Source of the DNA: Beverwykella pulmonaria
Taxonomy: Eukaryota; Ascomycota; Dothideomycetes; Pleosporales; Melanommataceae
Length of the DNA stretch: 64,000 nt
Assembly (NCBI GenBank): GCA_001599595.1
Contig: BCHH01000004.1
Coordinates: 2,178,702-2,242,701 of the forward strand
Direction of reading: 5' to 3'
The first letter of the stretch is position 1, and every line of letters begins with the position of its first letter. The notes below the pieces were generated by a model. That model saw only the letters and a program-made list of their open reading frames with translations. It had not been told where the DNA came from and made no database searches. Both the position numbers and the translations under genes were made by a program. This document shows, piece after piece, positions 32,440 to 44,848 of the stretch.

Positions 32440-34839
32440 ATGGCCCAGCCAAAAGACACGGCAGTGGAGTCCCTACACAGCTCTGCCAATCCTGGCTCTG
32501 GTAGCGCTGTTGAAGGCATCGAGGCTGTCGACTATGTTGGCTACGATGAGAAGTCTACACGCCGGCTTCGCCGCAAGATCGATTTCTCGTTGATCCCATT
32601 TCTTGCTCTTCTCTACCTGTGAGAACTTCAAACCACATAGGCATTGAAATCAGCTGACACTTCACAGACTGAGCTTCCTCGACCGCAGCAATATCGGCAA
32701 TGCGCGATTAGCGCATCTTGAAAAGGACTTGGGTATGGGCGGTCTGGATTACAATGTACGCTATTCTCCTTGGAGGAAGTCCTTTACGATGCTAAACATG
32801 CAAACAGGTCGCTCTGGCCATCTTCTTTCCATTCTACGTGCTCGCAGAGATTCCATCAAATCTCATGATGAAGCGCTTCCGACCCAGCCTCTGGATTCCT
32901 ACCCTCATGGTGGCGTGGGGCACGATGTGCTGTCTCATGGGAGTCGTACACAACTACGCTGGGCTACTTGCCGTACGTGCTGCTCTTGGCCTAGCTGAAG
33001 GTGGACTGTTCCCTGGCATCACATTCTAGTAAGTGTGTTCAATATAGCGGAGCTATTGGTCTTGGGAGTGTTTCTAACTCGGCGTATAGTATAACGATGT
33101 GGTACCAACGACACGAATGTGGCCTTCGCATGGCTATCTTCTTCTCGGCTGCAACCGTAGCTGGTGCGTTCGGCGGGTTACTTGCTTATCGTATCATGCA
33201 GTTGGACGGTAAGCGTGGCACCGCTGCATGGTCTTGGGTAAGTAACTTGGGGGTACTCAGTCTATGCCTTGTGTCAACGTTGATAAGTTGCCTAACCTCA
33301 TCCGAGATGGCATTTCAGACATTTCAGACACTTCTGACACTTGCACGTGGCCGAAGTACCCCAGCTTTCTCCTTTTTTACTTTCAAGATCTGTACTGACT
33401 GTGTCTTTCTACCTTGAAGATATTCATCATTGAAGGGGCTATAACGATTGTTATTGGTACGTATCCTGACATCGACTACGCGTGGCTTTTCTCGTGTCCC
33501 CGGTCTACCCCAGTGAACATGTTACACGCTGCGCAGCCTAAACTGACACAAGCGATCTGGTAGCTCTCGCCGCATATTTCCTCATGCACGACTACCCCGA
33601 TACGGCTCGGTTTCTCACCAATGACGACCGACGCGAAGTACAACGGCGCCTCGAGGCTGATCGCTCTTTCCTCGACGACAAGTTCAACCTGAAGAAGTAT
33701 TTCTGGGTAGCCATCCTAGACTGGAAGATTTGGGTCAACATGCTTATCACCTTCGGGATCTACTCGCCGTTGTATTCATTTTCGCTTTTCCTGCCTACTA
33801 TCATCAAGGACCTTGGATACAAAGCCACCACTGCACAGCTCATGACTGTGCCTCCCTACGTAGTGGCGTGCTTCTTCTGTATCTTTGTGGGATGGGTGGC
33901 GGACAAACATGGCCAGAGGGGCATCTACATGATCGGCTGCAACCTGCTAGCGTGAGTTACCTTACGTTTCCTAGTTTTCTAGTCCTGTCCACCCACCAGC
34001 CAGGTCTTTCTCGAGCTAAATGCATTTGTCACGTTCCACATGTCACCACTCTTCTATCTCGAGTCCTCGCCACTGGCGTAACTACATCTCTTTCTCGCTG
34101 GTCCGAAAGACCGATACGTCTTTTTCACTTAAGCTTGTGTTTATACCAAACCATGCTTCTTCACCTCCCCTCGATTCTCACAGCCTCCGGCCAGACTCGT
34201 AGTCCCCTTTACGCTAGCATCACATTTACCCCGGTCTATTGAAGCCCTTACTAATCCCTCATAGCATCATGGGTTTTGCCGTTCAAATCGCAACCAATAT
34301 CCCTAAGTACAAATACCTCGGCACTTGTAAGTGACTCGGAGGTACACAGTCCATATCTTGTCTCATATCAATGAGACACCCTTTATGACATTTCCAAACT
34401 GCCCCAACTCTTTTTCTCTCCAACTACTTTACAAAACTGCGCTGACTTCGCCTCTCATTTAGTCTTCGCTGCGGCCGGCATCTACCCCAACGTATCTCAA
34501 ACCGTAGCTTGGAACGGCAACAACATCGGGGGCGCAACGAAACGCTCCATCGGTATCGCCATGCAAGTCGGGTTTGGAAATCTCGGCGGCGTGCTCTCGG
34601 GCTTCACATACACGTACAAAGACGCGCCTATGTACCACCGTGGACACGCGATTGTTATCGGGTTGCTTACTATGAGTACGATTCTGTGCATTTTCATGCG
34701 CTGGTGGTGCGGGAGGGAGAATGAGAGGAGGAGGACCGAAGATCAGAGGGCTGGGAGGGAGGGAGGTTGGACAAAGGAGATGATGTTGGCCGAGAGCGAC
34801 AAGGGGGATCAGGCGGGATTTTTTAGGTTCACTATGTAG
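32440..34839 (+). CDS. MFS transporter, Dal5/Tna1-like anion:cation symporter
   Basis: Eight exons: 32440-32618, 32668-32755, 32808-33028, 33090-33237, 33420-33456, 33564-33951, 34265-34326 and 34463-34839; every junction is GT-AG and keeps frame, giving 499 aa. The first cytoplasmic and TM1 region, RRKIDFSLIPFLALLYLLS followed by FLDRSNIGNARL, is the allantoate/nicotinate permease signature. Twelve hydrophobic segments are split by a central loop (about 220-270), and the C-terminus is charged and cytosolic. Family members import organic anions such as allantoate, nicotinate or pantothenate with protons at the plasma membrane; the substrate here cannot be told. Several introns are long for this genome (182, 107, 313 and 136 nt). 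Confidence 0.93.
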
Positions 34840-35741
34840 ATGTAGATGCGAAGTGAGGATGAGGCGATTTTCTGACGTGCTAACAAGGTTACCTATATGA
34901 GGGCCTTGGTCGATTCTCTGAGATAGAATTAAGATGCGGAGCAGAATTAGGGGTTCACATCAAGAGGTTGGGCACATCCGGAAAGAGCACCATAATCTGT
35001 TTCATGCCGATATAATCCAAGCCACGAGACCTAAATTTGAGGACTCTATCCAAGCTATGATTTGATTTCAGGGAAGCCTGTGGTAAAACGCGCTTTTATG
35101 AATAAACTCCGCCATGTATTGAAGCCCCGTGTATCCAATCCAGCATGATTTCCGATGGGCCTTCTCCATCTTGATTCGACCTCAGATCATCTAACATTTA
35201 GCCTGCCTATTTGGGTGGCCTAAGGAAAGGTGTAGATTACAGGTGTTGATTGAAATCGTGTTAAGTTACATCATGTTCATGTAGACATCATTATACCAGC
35301 ATTCTATATTCTCCAACTGACGACATTGTAAAGATAGATGCTCGCTAAGACTAATTTTGCATTTGAGTAGCTGTCTGACGGTTATTTAACGGTTTGCATC
35401 GCGCCACCGTGTCGTCAGGAAAACGGTTTTAACGATCAAACCATCTTTCAACGCCAGCCACCTACACCTTTTTGCGGGTTTCATATTTGGGAAAGTTAGG
35501 ATTGGGCTAAAGATCAGAGAGTTGAGACGGGAGGCATATACGCGTTACGATCCATCGCCAGGCAATTTGCATGCATTAAGAGATTTTAGACAGTGACAAA
35601 TTTTGGGTCTGTTTTGAGAAATAAAAAGCAGATCCGTCGCCAGCCTAGATATATCGAACAAGACACTACACCTTACCGCGTTGCTTCCTCCAACTATACA
35701 CTATGCCATTACATCATTCGAATTTAAATATTTCACTCTCA
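34840..35741. other. Intergenic between converging genes
   Basis: No open frame or motif supported; AT-rich 3' flanks. Nothing repeated was noticed. Confidence 0.6.
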
Positions 35742-37818
35742 TCACTTCCCCGACGCATAAAACATTCCCTGCGGCCCATTCGGTGCCATAGCAAACGGCC
35801 TCGGTTGCACTTTTTCCTTCTTCTTCTCCGGTTTCTCCGCCCTGACAAATACCTCACCGACCGCATCGCCCTCGTCCTTCTTGCACACCCATTTCCCGAT
35901 CCCCAACTCCTTGGGCGCCTGTCTAACACCTCTGCCCCCACCACCTACAATGAGGTTTCCGGGCCGATACTTCGGATCCGCCTCCATTCTCCTAATGACG
36001 GAAGAGTGGATAATAGCGTTGTCGGGAATGTCGCGCACCTCACCCTTTGGCAACGGCCACGTGATGGATTTCCACATTCCGTCTTCTTGCAGATCCATGC
36101 GCCTGAAGGGTAGGTACTCCATGATATTCCAGGATATGACGGAAAGGCCCGAGACGCCGTTCTTGAACTGCAGCACATCGTGGATCTTGCCCTGGGTTGA
36201 GGCTGAGTGGAGGTGTGTGTGGAATTTGGAATGTAGGTGGTTATGGTGGTGGTAGTGGGATTGGGAGGTATTGGATTCACCCTTTTCGCTATTTTCGTTG
36301 ACTTGGGCGAGTGGGGATGCGGTATGGCGCTCAGGGCTGGGAGACACGGGGTCGACTTCGATGGTGGGGACGGGTACTATTGTCTGGCGGCGAGATTCGG
36401 GGGTTGGTTTGAGTGTTTCTGTGTAACTGCAGTTCAGAGCGCGCAGCTTGATGTCGTCGAATGAGAGACCTGCGCGTTGGGCTTCGCGAACCATCCAGAC
36501 AAGAGGGACGTGGCTAAGGGCAGCGTCTTCGCCAGGGCTCAAGGGCCAACCTCCACCGATATCAGCATGGCAGCCCGGAAACCAGACTTCTTCTATATCT
36601 TGCTCCCCATCCTCATCCTCGTCCGACTCGGCATAATGCTGAACAGAATCTAAGGAAATATTGGACATGGACGTAGCAGGCGAGATTCCACCGGTGTATT
36701 CAGATGAGACGGAGAACCCAGGGCTCAAATTACGTACACCGGAAGTCTCTGAGCGAGACCGATATCGTTCCGGGACTGCCAAAGTATCTCGGCGGCCTTG
36801 TGGCATTGAGGGCTTTCGTCCTCGATGGTGTTCTTCATCTTGTTCGGTCCGGTGAGCCGTATGATGGCGGTGCTCCTGACGACGTTTATACTGTTGCGAT
36901 CGATTGGGTTTGTCTTGCGAAATGAGATCCTGCCGGAACTTGGCTCGGCGTTCATCGATCGCTACAGCGTGGCGAATGACCTTAGCAGAACTTCGAGCTG
37001 TGTAGGGAAATTTGCTTCGTTGCATCCATGCATTCTCGAATCGAGGAACGGAGTTCACGGTGTCGAACAGACCCAGGAAGCGAATAGGACGGACAGGACG
37101 ACTGAATGTTTCTCGGAAGGCGCACATGAATTCGAGTAGGAACTTTTTCTGCTTCTTCTCCTCGGCGTTTCGTTCTTGTCGACATTGCCACTTCTGAAAT
37201 GTCTTCCATGCAAAGCGACACATTTCCTCGTTTCCAGCCTACTTTGGTGAGTATTATGTCTTCACGAGCGGGAGGGTACTCACAGATAGGAGGCCAACGT
37301 GATCCAGCATCTCTGCCAGAAATCGCGCTGTATATGCGCCTCGAGAGAAGCCAAAGAGGTAGATGTCGTCTCCGGGGAGATAGTATCTCATCAGAAACTT
37401 GTAACCCCCCATTACGTGGGCATCGAATGAAGTGCCTGTGATATGTCAATGAAGTGCTTTCACCAAAAAGCTAGAGATACACACCCACGGCGCTGTCTTT
37501 AGCCTTCATATACCAAGATCGAAGCCTGTCAAGTCTGCTGGTATGCGACAGAGAGCTTACAGTCACATACGTCCCTATTCCGGGCTGATAGTAGTGAAAC
37601 TGCGTATCATCGCTCCGGTCCAGCATGCGGTAGATCTTAAGGATGTTAGAGTCGGAGTCAGTACCCGAGAACTTGTTTCCGGTGCCATCGAAGCAGAGGA
37701 TGAACTTCTTCTTGGGTCTGTGGGAGTGCGCTTGCTCCATCCTGTCTTGATTGAGATTCAGATGTTCCCGAGGTAAGATGTTAAGGGGAGGTGGATAGTT
37801 GGAGAATTGCTGAGCCAT
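35742..37818 (-). CDS. DUF2235 (Tle1-like) alpha/beta hydrolase
   Basis: Complement of 37485-37818, 37284-37435 and 35742-37238, introns 49 and 45 nt, 660 aa. The N-terminal strand [14 protein letters not shown] and the nucleophile motif [10 protein letters not shown] at about 140-149 define the DUF2235 family; [13 protein letters not shown] supplies the conserved acid and metal-side region, and HAVAIDE is the usual mid-domain motif. A long charged, His-rich insertion (about 290-480) separates conserved blocks. Bacterial relatives are phospholipase effectors; fungal ones are mostly uncharacterised and probably cytosolic lipases or peptidoglycan-like hydrolases. Start ATG 37818 is the first in frame. 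Confidence 0.9.
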
Positions 37819-40020
37819 CTGCTTTGCTTGGTGTATATAGGATCAGCCATGCGAGCTAAATGAGATCGGCACAATTAGGAGGAATTAGGACGAAAGAAAA
37901 ACAAGATATCAGTAAGTGGCGCACAGACAGATCGTCCACAAGTACCGATGGGGCTATACCTGCGGGGTGCCCGAACCTACTTCCAGTACTTACCTATGCA
38001 TGTGTTTCCTTGTACAGTTAGGATATGAGATCAACGATCCCATCTGGTCTTACTGTTTACGAATTAGTCCATACTTTCTTGAGGTGTGAGATTTAAGCAC
38101 AATCGTTTGCCCATCCATAGAATGGACCGCGAACCCACTGCATCTTTTAGAATGCCATAGGGGCCAATGACCTCATGGCGATGGGCGCACAATATGCGGC
38201 CCCGCCCTTGCGGAACTATGCGTGCCCCGAAGCCAACCTCTGCGTTAAAATGACTCAATTGGTCCTGGCTGCCAATGATGTGGTCTAGTCTAAATCATGA
38301 ACCGATTTCAGCAGGCTAGGAGGATTGAATAGCCACGAATGGCGTGTATTACTTTGTGGTGCCGACGCCACATACGTGTAGTCCGGTAGTTATGTATGAA
38401 GCCGAAGATAGATTGGAGGATTGGCGACGCCATGCGTTGTTGAGAATAAGCATTCGTGATCCTAGGCCGAGCTATGGGTCCGTGGGCACATATCGGGCCG
38501 TAACAGCTAGCTCAAGGCTAGTTGCTCCAACCTCTTTTTGTCTCTGGTCTTCTTTTTTCTCGTCTGCCACAACGAGCCGCAACGTCTACTTGTGGCCTTC
38601 GATTACCGCTTCTCGCCAATTCACATCTACAAGAGACTGGTTCAATTTGATGGTTGTCAACTGAGCGGGTCATTCACCCTTAGCGACGCTTTATATTGCT
38701 GCGTCTTGCATGCACAACCCACTGCATAGGCGAAAAGCGCAGGCCATGACTGCCCGCAGTACAAGCCACAAGTTTTGGAATTCGATCTCCTTTAGCTCCA
38801 ATTCTCCAAGCTGGAAGCTTCGGCAGCATGAAAAGACGCTAACTCACTCACGTCGCGTAAAATGACCGTGCTCGTCAATTGATCTTCCGGAACACGGCTG
38901 GTGCCGCCCTTCCCGATCAAGAATTCCCATTGCACAATCCAACACCGGTTTTCTAGCGACAGATCGTGATCACCCTTGGCATGCAAGTTCACATGTCTTC
39001 AAGATGCAAAGCTGCACTGTGTAACGAACCATAGCGCAAACAGTCGATGGTGAGCCAATCGTGTCATACTTACTCCTCTCAGCCAGCCACTGCCAATTGA
39101 GATCACTTCGACTTTGCCATTGAGGGTTACATATATTTCTTCTGCTATTCTTTACTTACTGATGGCGTGGATTGGAAAATTCATTGATGATACTCTCCCC
39201 GTCTACGCGAATATCGTAAGTGTGTGTTGTGAGACGAATGACGTTATGAACTTCGCACCCAACGTTCACTCATTAACAGAAGAATGATATCCGCTAGCAT
39301 GGTTAGTTTAGTGCTAGAAGTTAAGTTAGTCCTCGTTCTCTTAGACAAGAGTTGTCATATTGTTAATCTACATGTGATCATCGCTGTATCGATTCAAAGC
39401 CCCAGAAATCAGTGACACCCAGTCGTGACAAATCCTTTAACTTTTAGCTTCTCCGCCGTATAAACATATATCCCCCAGCAATGAGGCTGCACAATTTGAT
39501 ATTAAATGCATTTGATGACGATGAAGTGCCATGGAGATGTTTGGTATGTAGACGGGAGAGAAAGAGATGCCCAAGAAGCGAAGATGAGGGCAAGGCTTTT
39601 CTTGTAGCGACCTCCAAGTCGAATTGGAGCGCATCCTCTACATTAAGCAAATTGCTGCAGATAATTTCTTGAAGAATTCCGCGCGACTTTCACGATCGTT
39701 CCCGTTAGTTAGATGGTTTGTCAGACGTCGAAGTCGGGCTTAGTCTTACAGAGTAGCAACTGCCTTTCCGTCCGCCGAATGATCGTAATACTTCTCACAT
39801 AACTTTTCCTTCTTCTGCTGGACCCAGCCAACCTTCACACGGCACATTCTTAAAAGCTTTGAGAGCTAATAGAAGATCAATGGGGAAACCCTTCGGTATC
39901 TCTTTGGAAGCTAAATTGGCAACATGCAAGGGAAGAGGAGAAAAGGAAATCATACAACAAACACGCCCAGGATTAACCTAGATTCTCTGTTCAAATACAA
40001 TAGCTTCCTGTCCCTAAAAA
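37819..40020. other. Intergenic, gene-poor
   Basis: No complete gene is supported. A minus-strand stretch about 38840-38992 reads as a protein-like exon with a GTGAGT donor, but I could not link it to a gene. The remainder shows nothing. Confidence 0.45.
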
Positions 40021-40330
40021 GACGCAAACAGGACACTACCAGCTAAAGCTAGGAAAGGGCTTCTTCAGGCAAATTTCTAAGGCAATTGGCAAAGATGACA
40101 AGGGAGAATATTTTGGCAACTGCAAGGCGCTGCAGACGCATAGGCACCTTCTCCTACACTGTAAACACTGCAAAAAAGAAAGAGTAAAGGCAGCAAAGGC
40201 GCCAGTAACTCGCACACTTATGCTACCTAGGCTCTTTAATACTGCAAAAGGAAGGGCAGCTCTAACAGGCTTCCTACAAGAAACCTAAATTGCTAAAACA
40301 AGATGGCTGCTAGCAGCAGGAGCTTTTTAA
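40021..40330 (+). pseudogene. Relic of a LINE (Tad-type) ORF2 C-terminus
   Basis: A plus-strand frame of about 100 codons, with one TAA at a likely Gln, reads a C-terminal segment of a non-LTR retrotransposon polyprotein: a basic block, then CKALQTHRHLLLHCKHCKKE (the zinc-knuckle-like C..H..C region after RNase H), then LFNTAKGRAALTGFL and IAKTRWLL, the usual ending. There is no upstream RT, so it is a 5'-truncated or isolated fragment. Family name is inferred from pattern only. Confidence 0.65.
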
Positions 40331-40724
40331 GAGCCTACCACCGCGACACAAATAACATAACAAAATACAAAAACAGAACAGATACAAGACAAGAGTAATA
40401 GTGCTGTAGCGCTCTAGCAAAGAGGGATTGGCAGAGTGAGCGCAGTGCTTCATGGCTAGTGGCTGCATAAGCAACATTGTATTTGTCTAGAAATAGATAG
40501 TGTCAATGTAAACGATTTATATATATATGTTTTGTGTTAAATACTTTCCAAGGTTGTTAACATATCCGTTCGCGATACGCTGAATACGGCAACCCGCTGT
40601 TGGGACCGTTTCGACCGTTCTGATCCGTTCTGATCCGTTGCGGCTGTTGGGGATTCATGCAATGTGTTGGGGATACGTTCAGGACTACAAAAAGTTTTGC
40701 TGATATACATTCCAAGTCAGTTCG

Positions 40725-40860
40725 TTCCTGAGCTTGTTGTTTGGAGGGCACTGTATCGTAGAGCACAGTACTTGTTAGATTCGTCGTTCGGATGGTACTG
40801 TTTTATAGAGTACAGTACTGCCAGACTCGTCGTTCGGAGGGTACTGTAGAAATGCAGTAT
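40725..40860. repeat. Direct repeats of about 58 bp (CGTCGTTCGGAGGGTACTGT)
   Basis: Two to three imperfect copies of a unit containing TCGTCGTTCGGAGGGTACTG and AGAGTACAGTACT run head to tail. A diverged further copy lies at about 42485-42545, beyond the cysteine-rich protein gene. Confidence 0.7.
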
Positions 40861-41006
40861 CCTTGACGGTGTTACTCCATGAGAGTGCCTTTTAGGTTGC
40901 AGTGGTGGAGTGGTATCGTGCTCCGCTCCTGACATGTACGTACCATTGCAAATATATCCATATTCATACTTGTAAGAGTGTTTCGTACTAATAGGCTTGA
41001 TTGTAA

Positions 41007-41038
41007 TGACGAGCTCGGTCTTCACTACCGTGGATGCG
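41007..41038 (+). repeat. Direct repeat copy 1 flanking the secreted-protein gene
   Basis: GACGAGCTCGGTCTTCACTA followed by CCGTGGATGCGG; the second copy at 42329-42360 differs at two positions. No other gene lies between the copies except the small secreted protein. Confidence 0.8.
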
Positions 41039-41593
41039 GGGAGTCAATGAAAGGATAAGTAGGCTCTATTTTAGCTACACTAAGATGAAGAGCGAAGAGG
41101 TACTCGGGGGAATCGATCCTATATACAGTGGGGTACGGTCCAGGCGTAGGCTGACCGAGCATATTCTGAGAGTATGGCATGGTTGAACTGAGCGCATGCC
41201 ACTATCACATCTGACATGTGTTCATATGACGTGTGGTCGAACTGAAGAGCAGCACCGTTACATTGGTAATAAATTATAGGGTAGATAAGAGTGTATTAAA
41301 GGAGAGACGAATCACTACCAACGTAACTTGGCAGCGGGGGAACACTAATAGACTAATCGCATGACACCTAAGCCATATTGCTTCCGTGCAGGCCAGAACC
41401 GGCCTTACAACAACCGTATAGGTACCAGTCACTTTGATCCTACCCTACTTTTATTCCTAATCCCCTCCCTCGAATTACAAGGACTTTTAATATATTCGAC
41501 TGTGGAGAGGCCTAGTTTAAGCTTTGGAAGGCCTGAAACATATTATAAATATGTCTTATTCTTTCTCAATATTATCAGTTGTACATACCTTAT

Positions 41594-41854
41594 TTAACAT
41601 TCATTCCAATACCAGTTCTTACCATATCCCTCACATTTTTCTTTAAATTTCTGGATGTTATCACCAAAAGGGTCGCAGTAGTCTTCAGCCCAGTGAGAGC
41701 ACCAGCAGGTGTCTTCATTCAACTGATTACAGATGCTCTTGGTCGCCTGGTATTCACTTGAAACGGTGGAATCAGGGTTCTTGCACCTGTATGCATTATC
41801 TCCGCAAGCATACACTGCAGAAGTACAAAAGAGGAGTGCTGCGAGGAATCTCAT
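41594..41854 (-). CDS. Small secreted cysteine-rich protein (effector-like)
   Basis: 86-aa single-exon ORF with true ATG. Residues 1-16 (MRFLAALLFCTSAVYA) form a signal peptide with an AXA-type cleavage site. The mature 70 residues contain eight cysteines (pattern C-C-C-CxC-C-C-C, the last being the final residue), enough for four disulfides, and many aromatic and charged residues. No domain is recognised. Small size, cysteine density and location in a gene-poor, repeat-rich stretch are typical of secreted fungal effectors, but such proteins also include antifungal and hydrophobin-like factors; function is inference only. Confidence 0.8.
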   Translation of the reverse strand: MRFLAALLFCTSAVYACGDNAYRCKNPDSTVSSEYQATKSICNQLNEDTCWCSHWAEDYCDPFGDNIQKFKEKCEGYGKNWYWNEC

Positions 41855-41968
41855 AATGATATCAGAAATGTAATGATGTTTAGGGCTCTTAGATGTAATA
41901 TAGGTAGGATAGAAAAATGTTGATCTCCAAGTAGTTTAGTACTGCAGCGAGAGCAGTTAAGTAGGGGC

Positions 41969-41977
41969 TATATATAT
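41969..41977 (-). promoter_or_regulatory. Putative TATA box of the secreted-protein gene
   Basis: CTATATATATGG (plus strand) lies 115-123 bp upstream of the ATG, a plausible distance for a fungal core promoter. No other element identified. Confidence 0.4.
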
Positions 41978-42328
41978 GGTTTTCCAACAAGACAAGACAG
42001 ATTTGAAGACGTCATACTTGTTAGGCTACTTCTAACCTGCATAATAATGGCGATCATATTTTAAAGCTAAAAGAATGATGTTAGGAAGGTTTGTTGATAG
42101 CAGCGAGCAGACTTCTGCATTGGTATCAAAGAGTCAACTTGGGCCTTGTTTAGGCCTTGTTTAGTGCTCGAAACTCTCTCCTCTTTTGATGTTCCTCGCT
42201 TAGCTGGTGCTTGGCTAGCGCTAAGCCTGCGCGGGACAAGTATCCTTACAAGCGATCATGAAGCAAAGTCAAAAATGTCAATTACAGTTGAAAGTTGAAA
42301 GGGCGATCATATGAGGGGTTGTGTGATG

Positions 42329-42360
42329 ACGAGCACGGTCTTCACTATCGTGGATGCGGT
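42329..42360 (+). repeat. Direct repeat copy 2 flanking the secreted-protein gene
   Basis: GACGAGCACGGTCTTCACTA then TCGTGGATGCGG, same orientation as copy 1 at 41007, enclosing about 1.3 kb that contains the cysteine-rich protein gene. Confidence 0.8.
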
Positions 42361-43129
42361 ATAGTTATCATACAAGACGTTGCGTAAGGAGCTCGACCAG
42401 AGGTCCTACGCGCTTAATAAGTACTGAGGTATGGTTTGTGCGTCAGGCTGAGCCTGAATAGGGCTCGGTTGTGCATTCTAGGTTATTTGCTGAGCTTCGT
42501 CGTTTGGAGGGTCTGTGTTGTAGAATACGGTTACTTGTCAAACTGGCGGCGCAATGATGATATCTGGATTTTCCATGGCTACAGACGGAGCCGGTGCGCC
42601 TTTCAAAAGCGGAAAGAATTCTAAAATTATAGGCTTGTTTCAGCAAGGATCTCATCTTTCGATCAGCCTCACAATCAATGCACTTCTCGGCTTGATCCCA
42701 GACATCTTCTAGATAATCTCAGACTTCTCTTGTATTAGCGATTAAGGCAGGGGAGGTCGAAAAAGGCTTCGGAACCCTAACAACCTGTTCATTGTGTAAC
42801 TGCATACTGAGCACTCCACTTTAGGATTCACAACCTAGAGTGAGTTAGTGAGTCTAAATTCGGATTGCATAAACCTAATCAATACTTACCTACATCTTGA
42901 TGTCGTATTCGTTGCATCTTGAGAGCCAACCCCCCCCCAATTTAGTTTATCCAGACAGTGCGTGCGTACGATACTACTACTAAGTGCAACAATTCCTTGA
43001 TCTGTTCATGTTGAGTTACGAGCTTGTCAAAGAAGCTCCGCTATCGTCGGGAAAGCTTATTTTAGCGGCGCCGAATTTGCATGAGAGCACTCTAGAATAT
43101 TTAAACGCAACTCTTTGACAGACATGGCG
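42361..43129. other. Intergenic, nothing supported
   Basis: No coding signal; holds the diverged repeat at about 42485-42545 and a C-run at 42931-42939. Confidence 0.5.
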
Positions 43130-43137
43130 GCGGGGGT

Positions 43138-43369
43138 CAGCGTGGCCAACAGTACGTAGTACGGTCGTAAGTTACGGTACCGTAGTAGCTCCGTACGTAC
43201 GTAACTTGAGGCTGTAAATTTACGCGTATACGGCCTATACGGACCTTTTTTTGGTGTTGCAGTAGGTCTGCCAAGGAGTGTTTTTCAAGTAGTCCTAGTA
43301 GAGCTTAGTGATGCTGCACGGTCGATTTTTGTCAACTTTGTATGGTGTATCAACACCCACCTATATTGC

Positions 43370-43423
<54 letters not shown>

Positions 43424-44216
43424 AATAGATAACTTTGTACACTCTACGCGTTAATCTTAATTGTCTTAAGCCTTAAGTTCTTCCTCTAGTATTGCGTTGC
43501 TGTATTACGCTTCTGCCTCTAAACGCCTCAGAAAACAGCGTGTTCACTTATTACCTATATTATCTACATCCGCCTCTCAAGAAGGCACGCCCTTATCTGT
43601 TGTATCTAATCTGCCGCAACCACTCTCTCACAAGTATCTAGATAAGACTACTAATACGCTGAACTTTAGTGTTTGCTTCCCTATTATGTAGAATTAGATT
43701 TAGAAGGGTTTAACATAACTATTAAAGGAGCATCTTAGGTACAGAGTAATAAACAAGCACCACCTGCAGGGTGGCTCTAAATGCTTAGGGATATATAATT
43801 ACAGCGCAGATCTGTTGTATTAAGAGTCTACTAGCTCTTACTAGCGTGTATAGGTCTGTAAAAGCTGCTATAAGCAAGGCCAACGCAATTGCGCCGCAGG
43901 AGGACTGTTACTAACAATAGAAATTAACTGAGTAGAGTTATGATTGAGGCGCTTCAACTACAGAAGAACTGGCTCCAAAACAAAGCGGTAACAAGTCACC
44001 TGATCAACCTCAGCGCATACATTTTGCGCCAAGAACCTATATAAAACAGCCGTATACGGCATATACGGTGGCCTCCGTACGTACGTAAGGACGCCTCGAT
44101 TTGGATCCGTAAGTAACTCCTCTGAAGCCCGTACAGTACGTACGTACAGGCTAACTTCACCGTACAGGTGACCGAAGGCCTACGGATTTACGGAATACGT
44201 ACTGTTGGCCACGCTG
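43138..44216. mobile_element. 1.08-kb hAT-type non-autonomous element
   Basis: Perfect terminal inverted repeats of 21 bp starting CAGCGTGGCCAACAGTACGT, bounded by an exact 8-bp target duplication GCGGGGGT (43130-43137 and 44217-44224). The 8-bp duplication and CAG-type ends are diagnostic of the hAT superfamily. Subterminal regions on both sides are packed with palindromes such as CCGTACGTACGTAA and CCGTATACGGC, likely transposase-binding sites. The interior has a (GTT)n microsatellite and AT-rich sequence with no transposase that I can read, so it depends on an autonomous copy elsewhere. Confidence 0.93.
43371..43423. repeat. (GTT)n microsatellite
   Basis: About seventeen uninterrupted GTT units inside the hAT-type element. 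Confidence 0.95.
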
Positions 44217-44224
44217 GCGGGGGT

Positions 44225-44848
44225 GGTGTCAGTTATAGACGTATGAGCCCTGGGAAGGCGGTGTCTATTTTTGGTGCTTGGACTCATGGAGGGTTGTAGT
44301 CCTAGATGCATAGGCGCGTAGGTGAGTGAGTGAGTGAGCAAGGAGTGAGTGAGGAGAGAAGTTCGAGGAAGGCGAGCCTTCTTCATGAACAGTGCCAAGG
44401 TAACTTTAACCTTACCTGACGGCTCGCCATGACAGTAAATTGAGGCTAAGGCATATTTGAAGGAAGTAGCGTACATAGATCATAGAGATAGACTAAGAGA
44501 ATCGTCGCGTACACCTTCATCCACCCTTGTTATGAGATGCCTCTAGAGAGGGAAGAGGCCAAAGAAGAGCATCGAGAGAGAACGCACGGTATTACGATGA
44601 GCAGAAGTTATGAAAAACGAATTGTTCGGTCAGATATTTGGTCTACTTGCAGCGTCTTGTAAACTTAGAAAAGCCTGGAGAGTTCGGTATGCTGTGAACG
44701 GATTCCATAGATCAGGTGCTAGGAGAGGAACCGAATCTATGCCATTGCCCTCATTCCAAATCACCTCGATATGCTATTCTTACAGACCGGTCTATTCCAG
44801 CACCTCCAATATCTGACCGTCTTCGCATGGCAGCTCGCTTCCCATTCA
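44225..44848. other. Intergenic, nothing supported
   Basis: 3' flank of the proteasome gene. A GTGAGTGAGTGAG microsatellite lies near 44320. No gene seen. Confidence 0.6.

Noticed and set aside
38792..38992. Protein-like minus-strand exon with a GTGAGT donor, followed by a stretch faintly like a PLP-enzyme GNHG motif
   Set aside because: No acceptor/partner exons restore a continuous gene, no ATG context, and the resemblance is too weak. At best a decayed pseudogene fragment.
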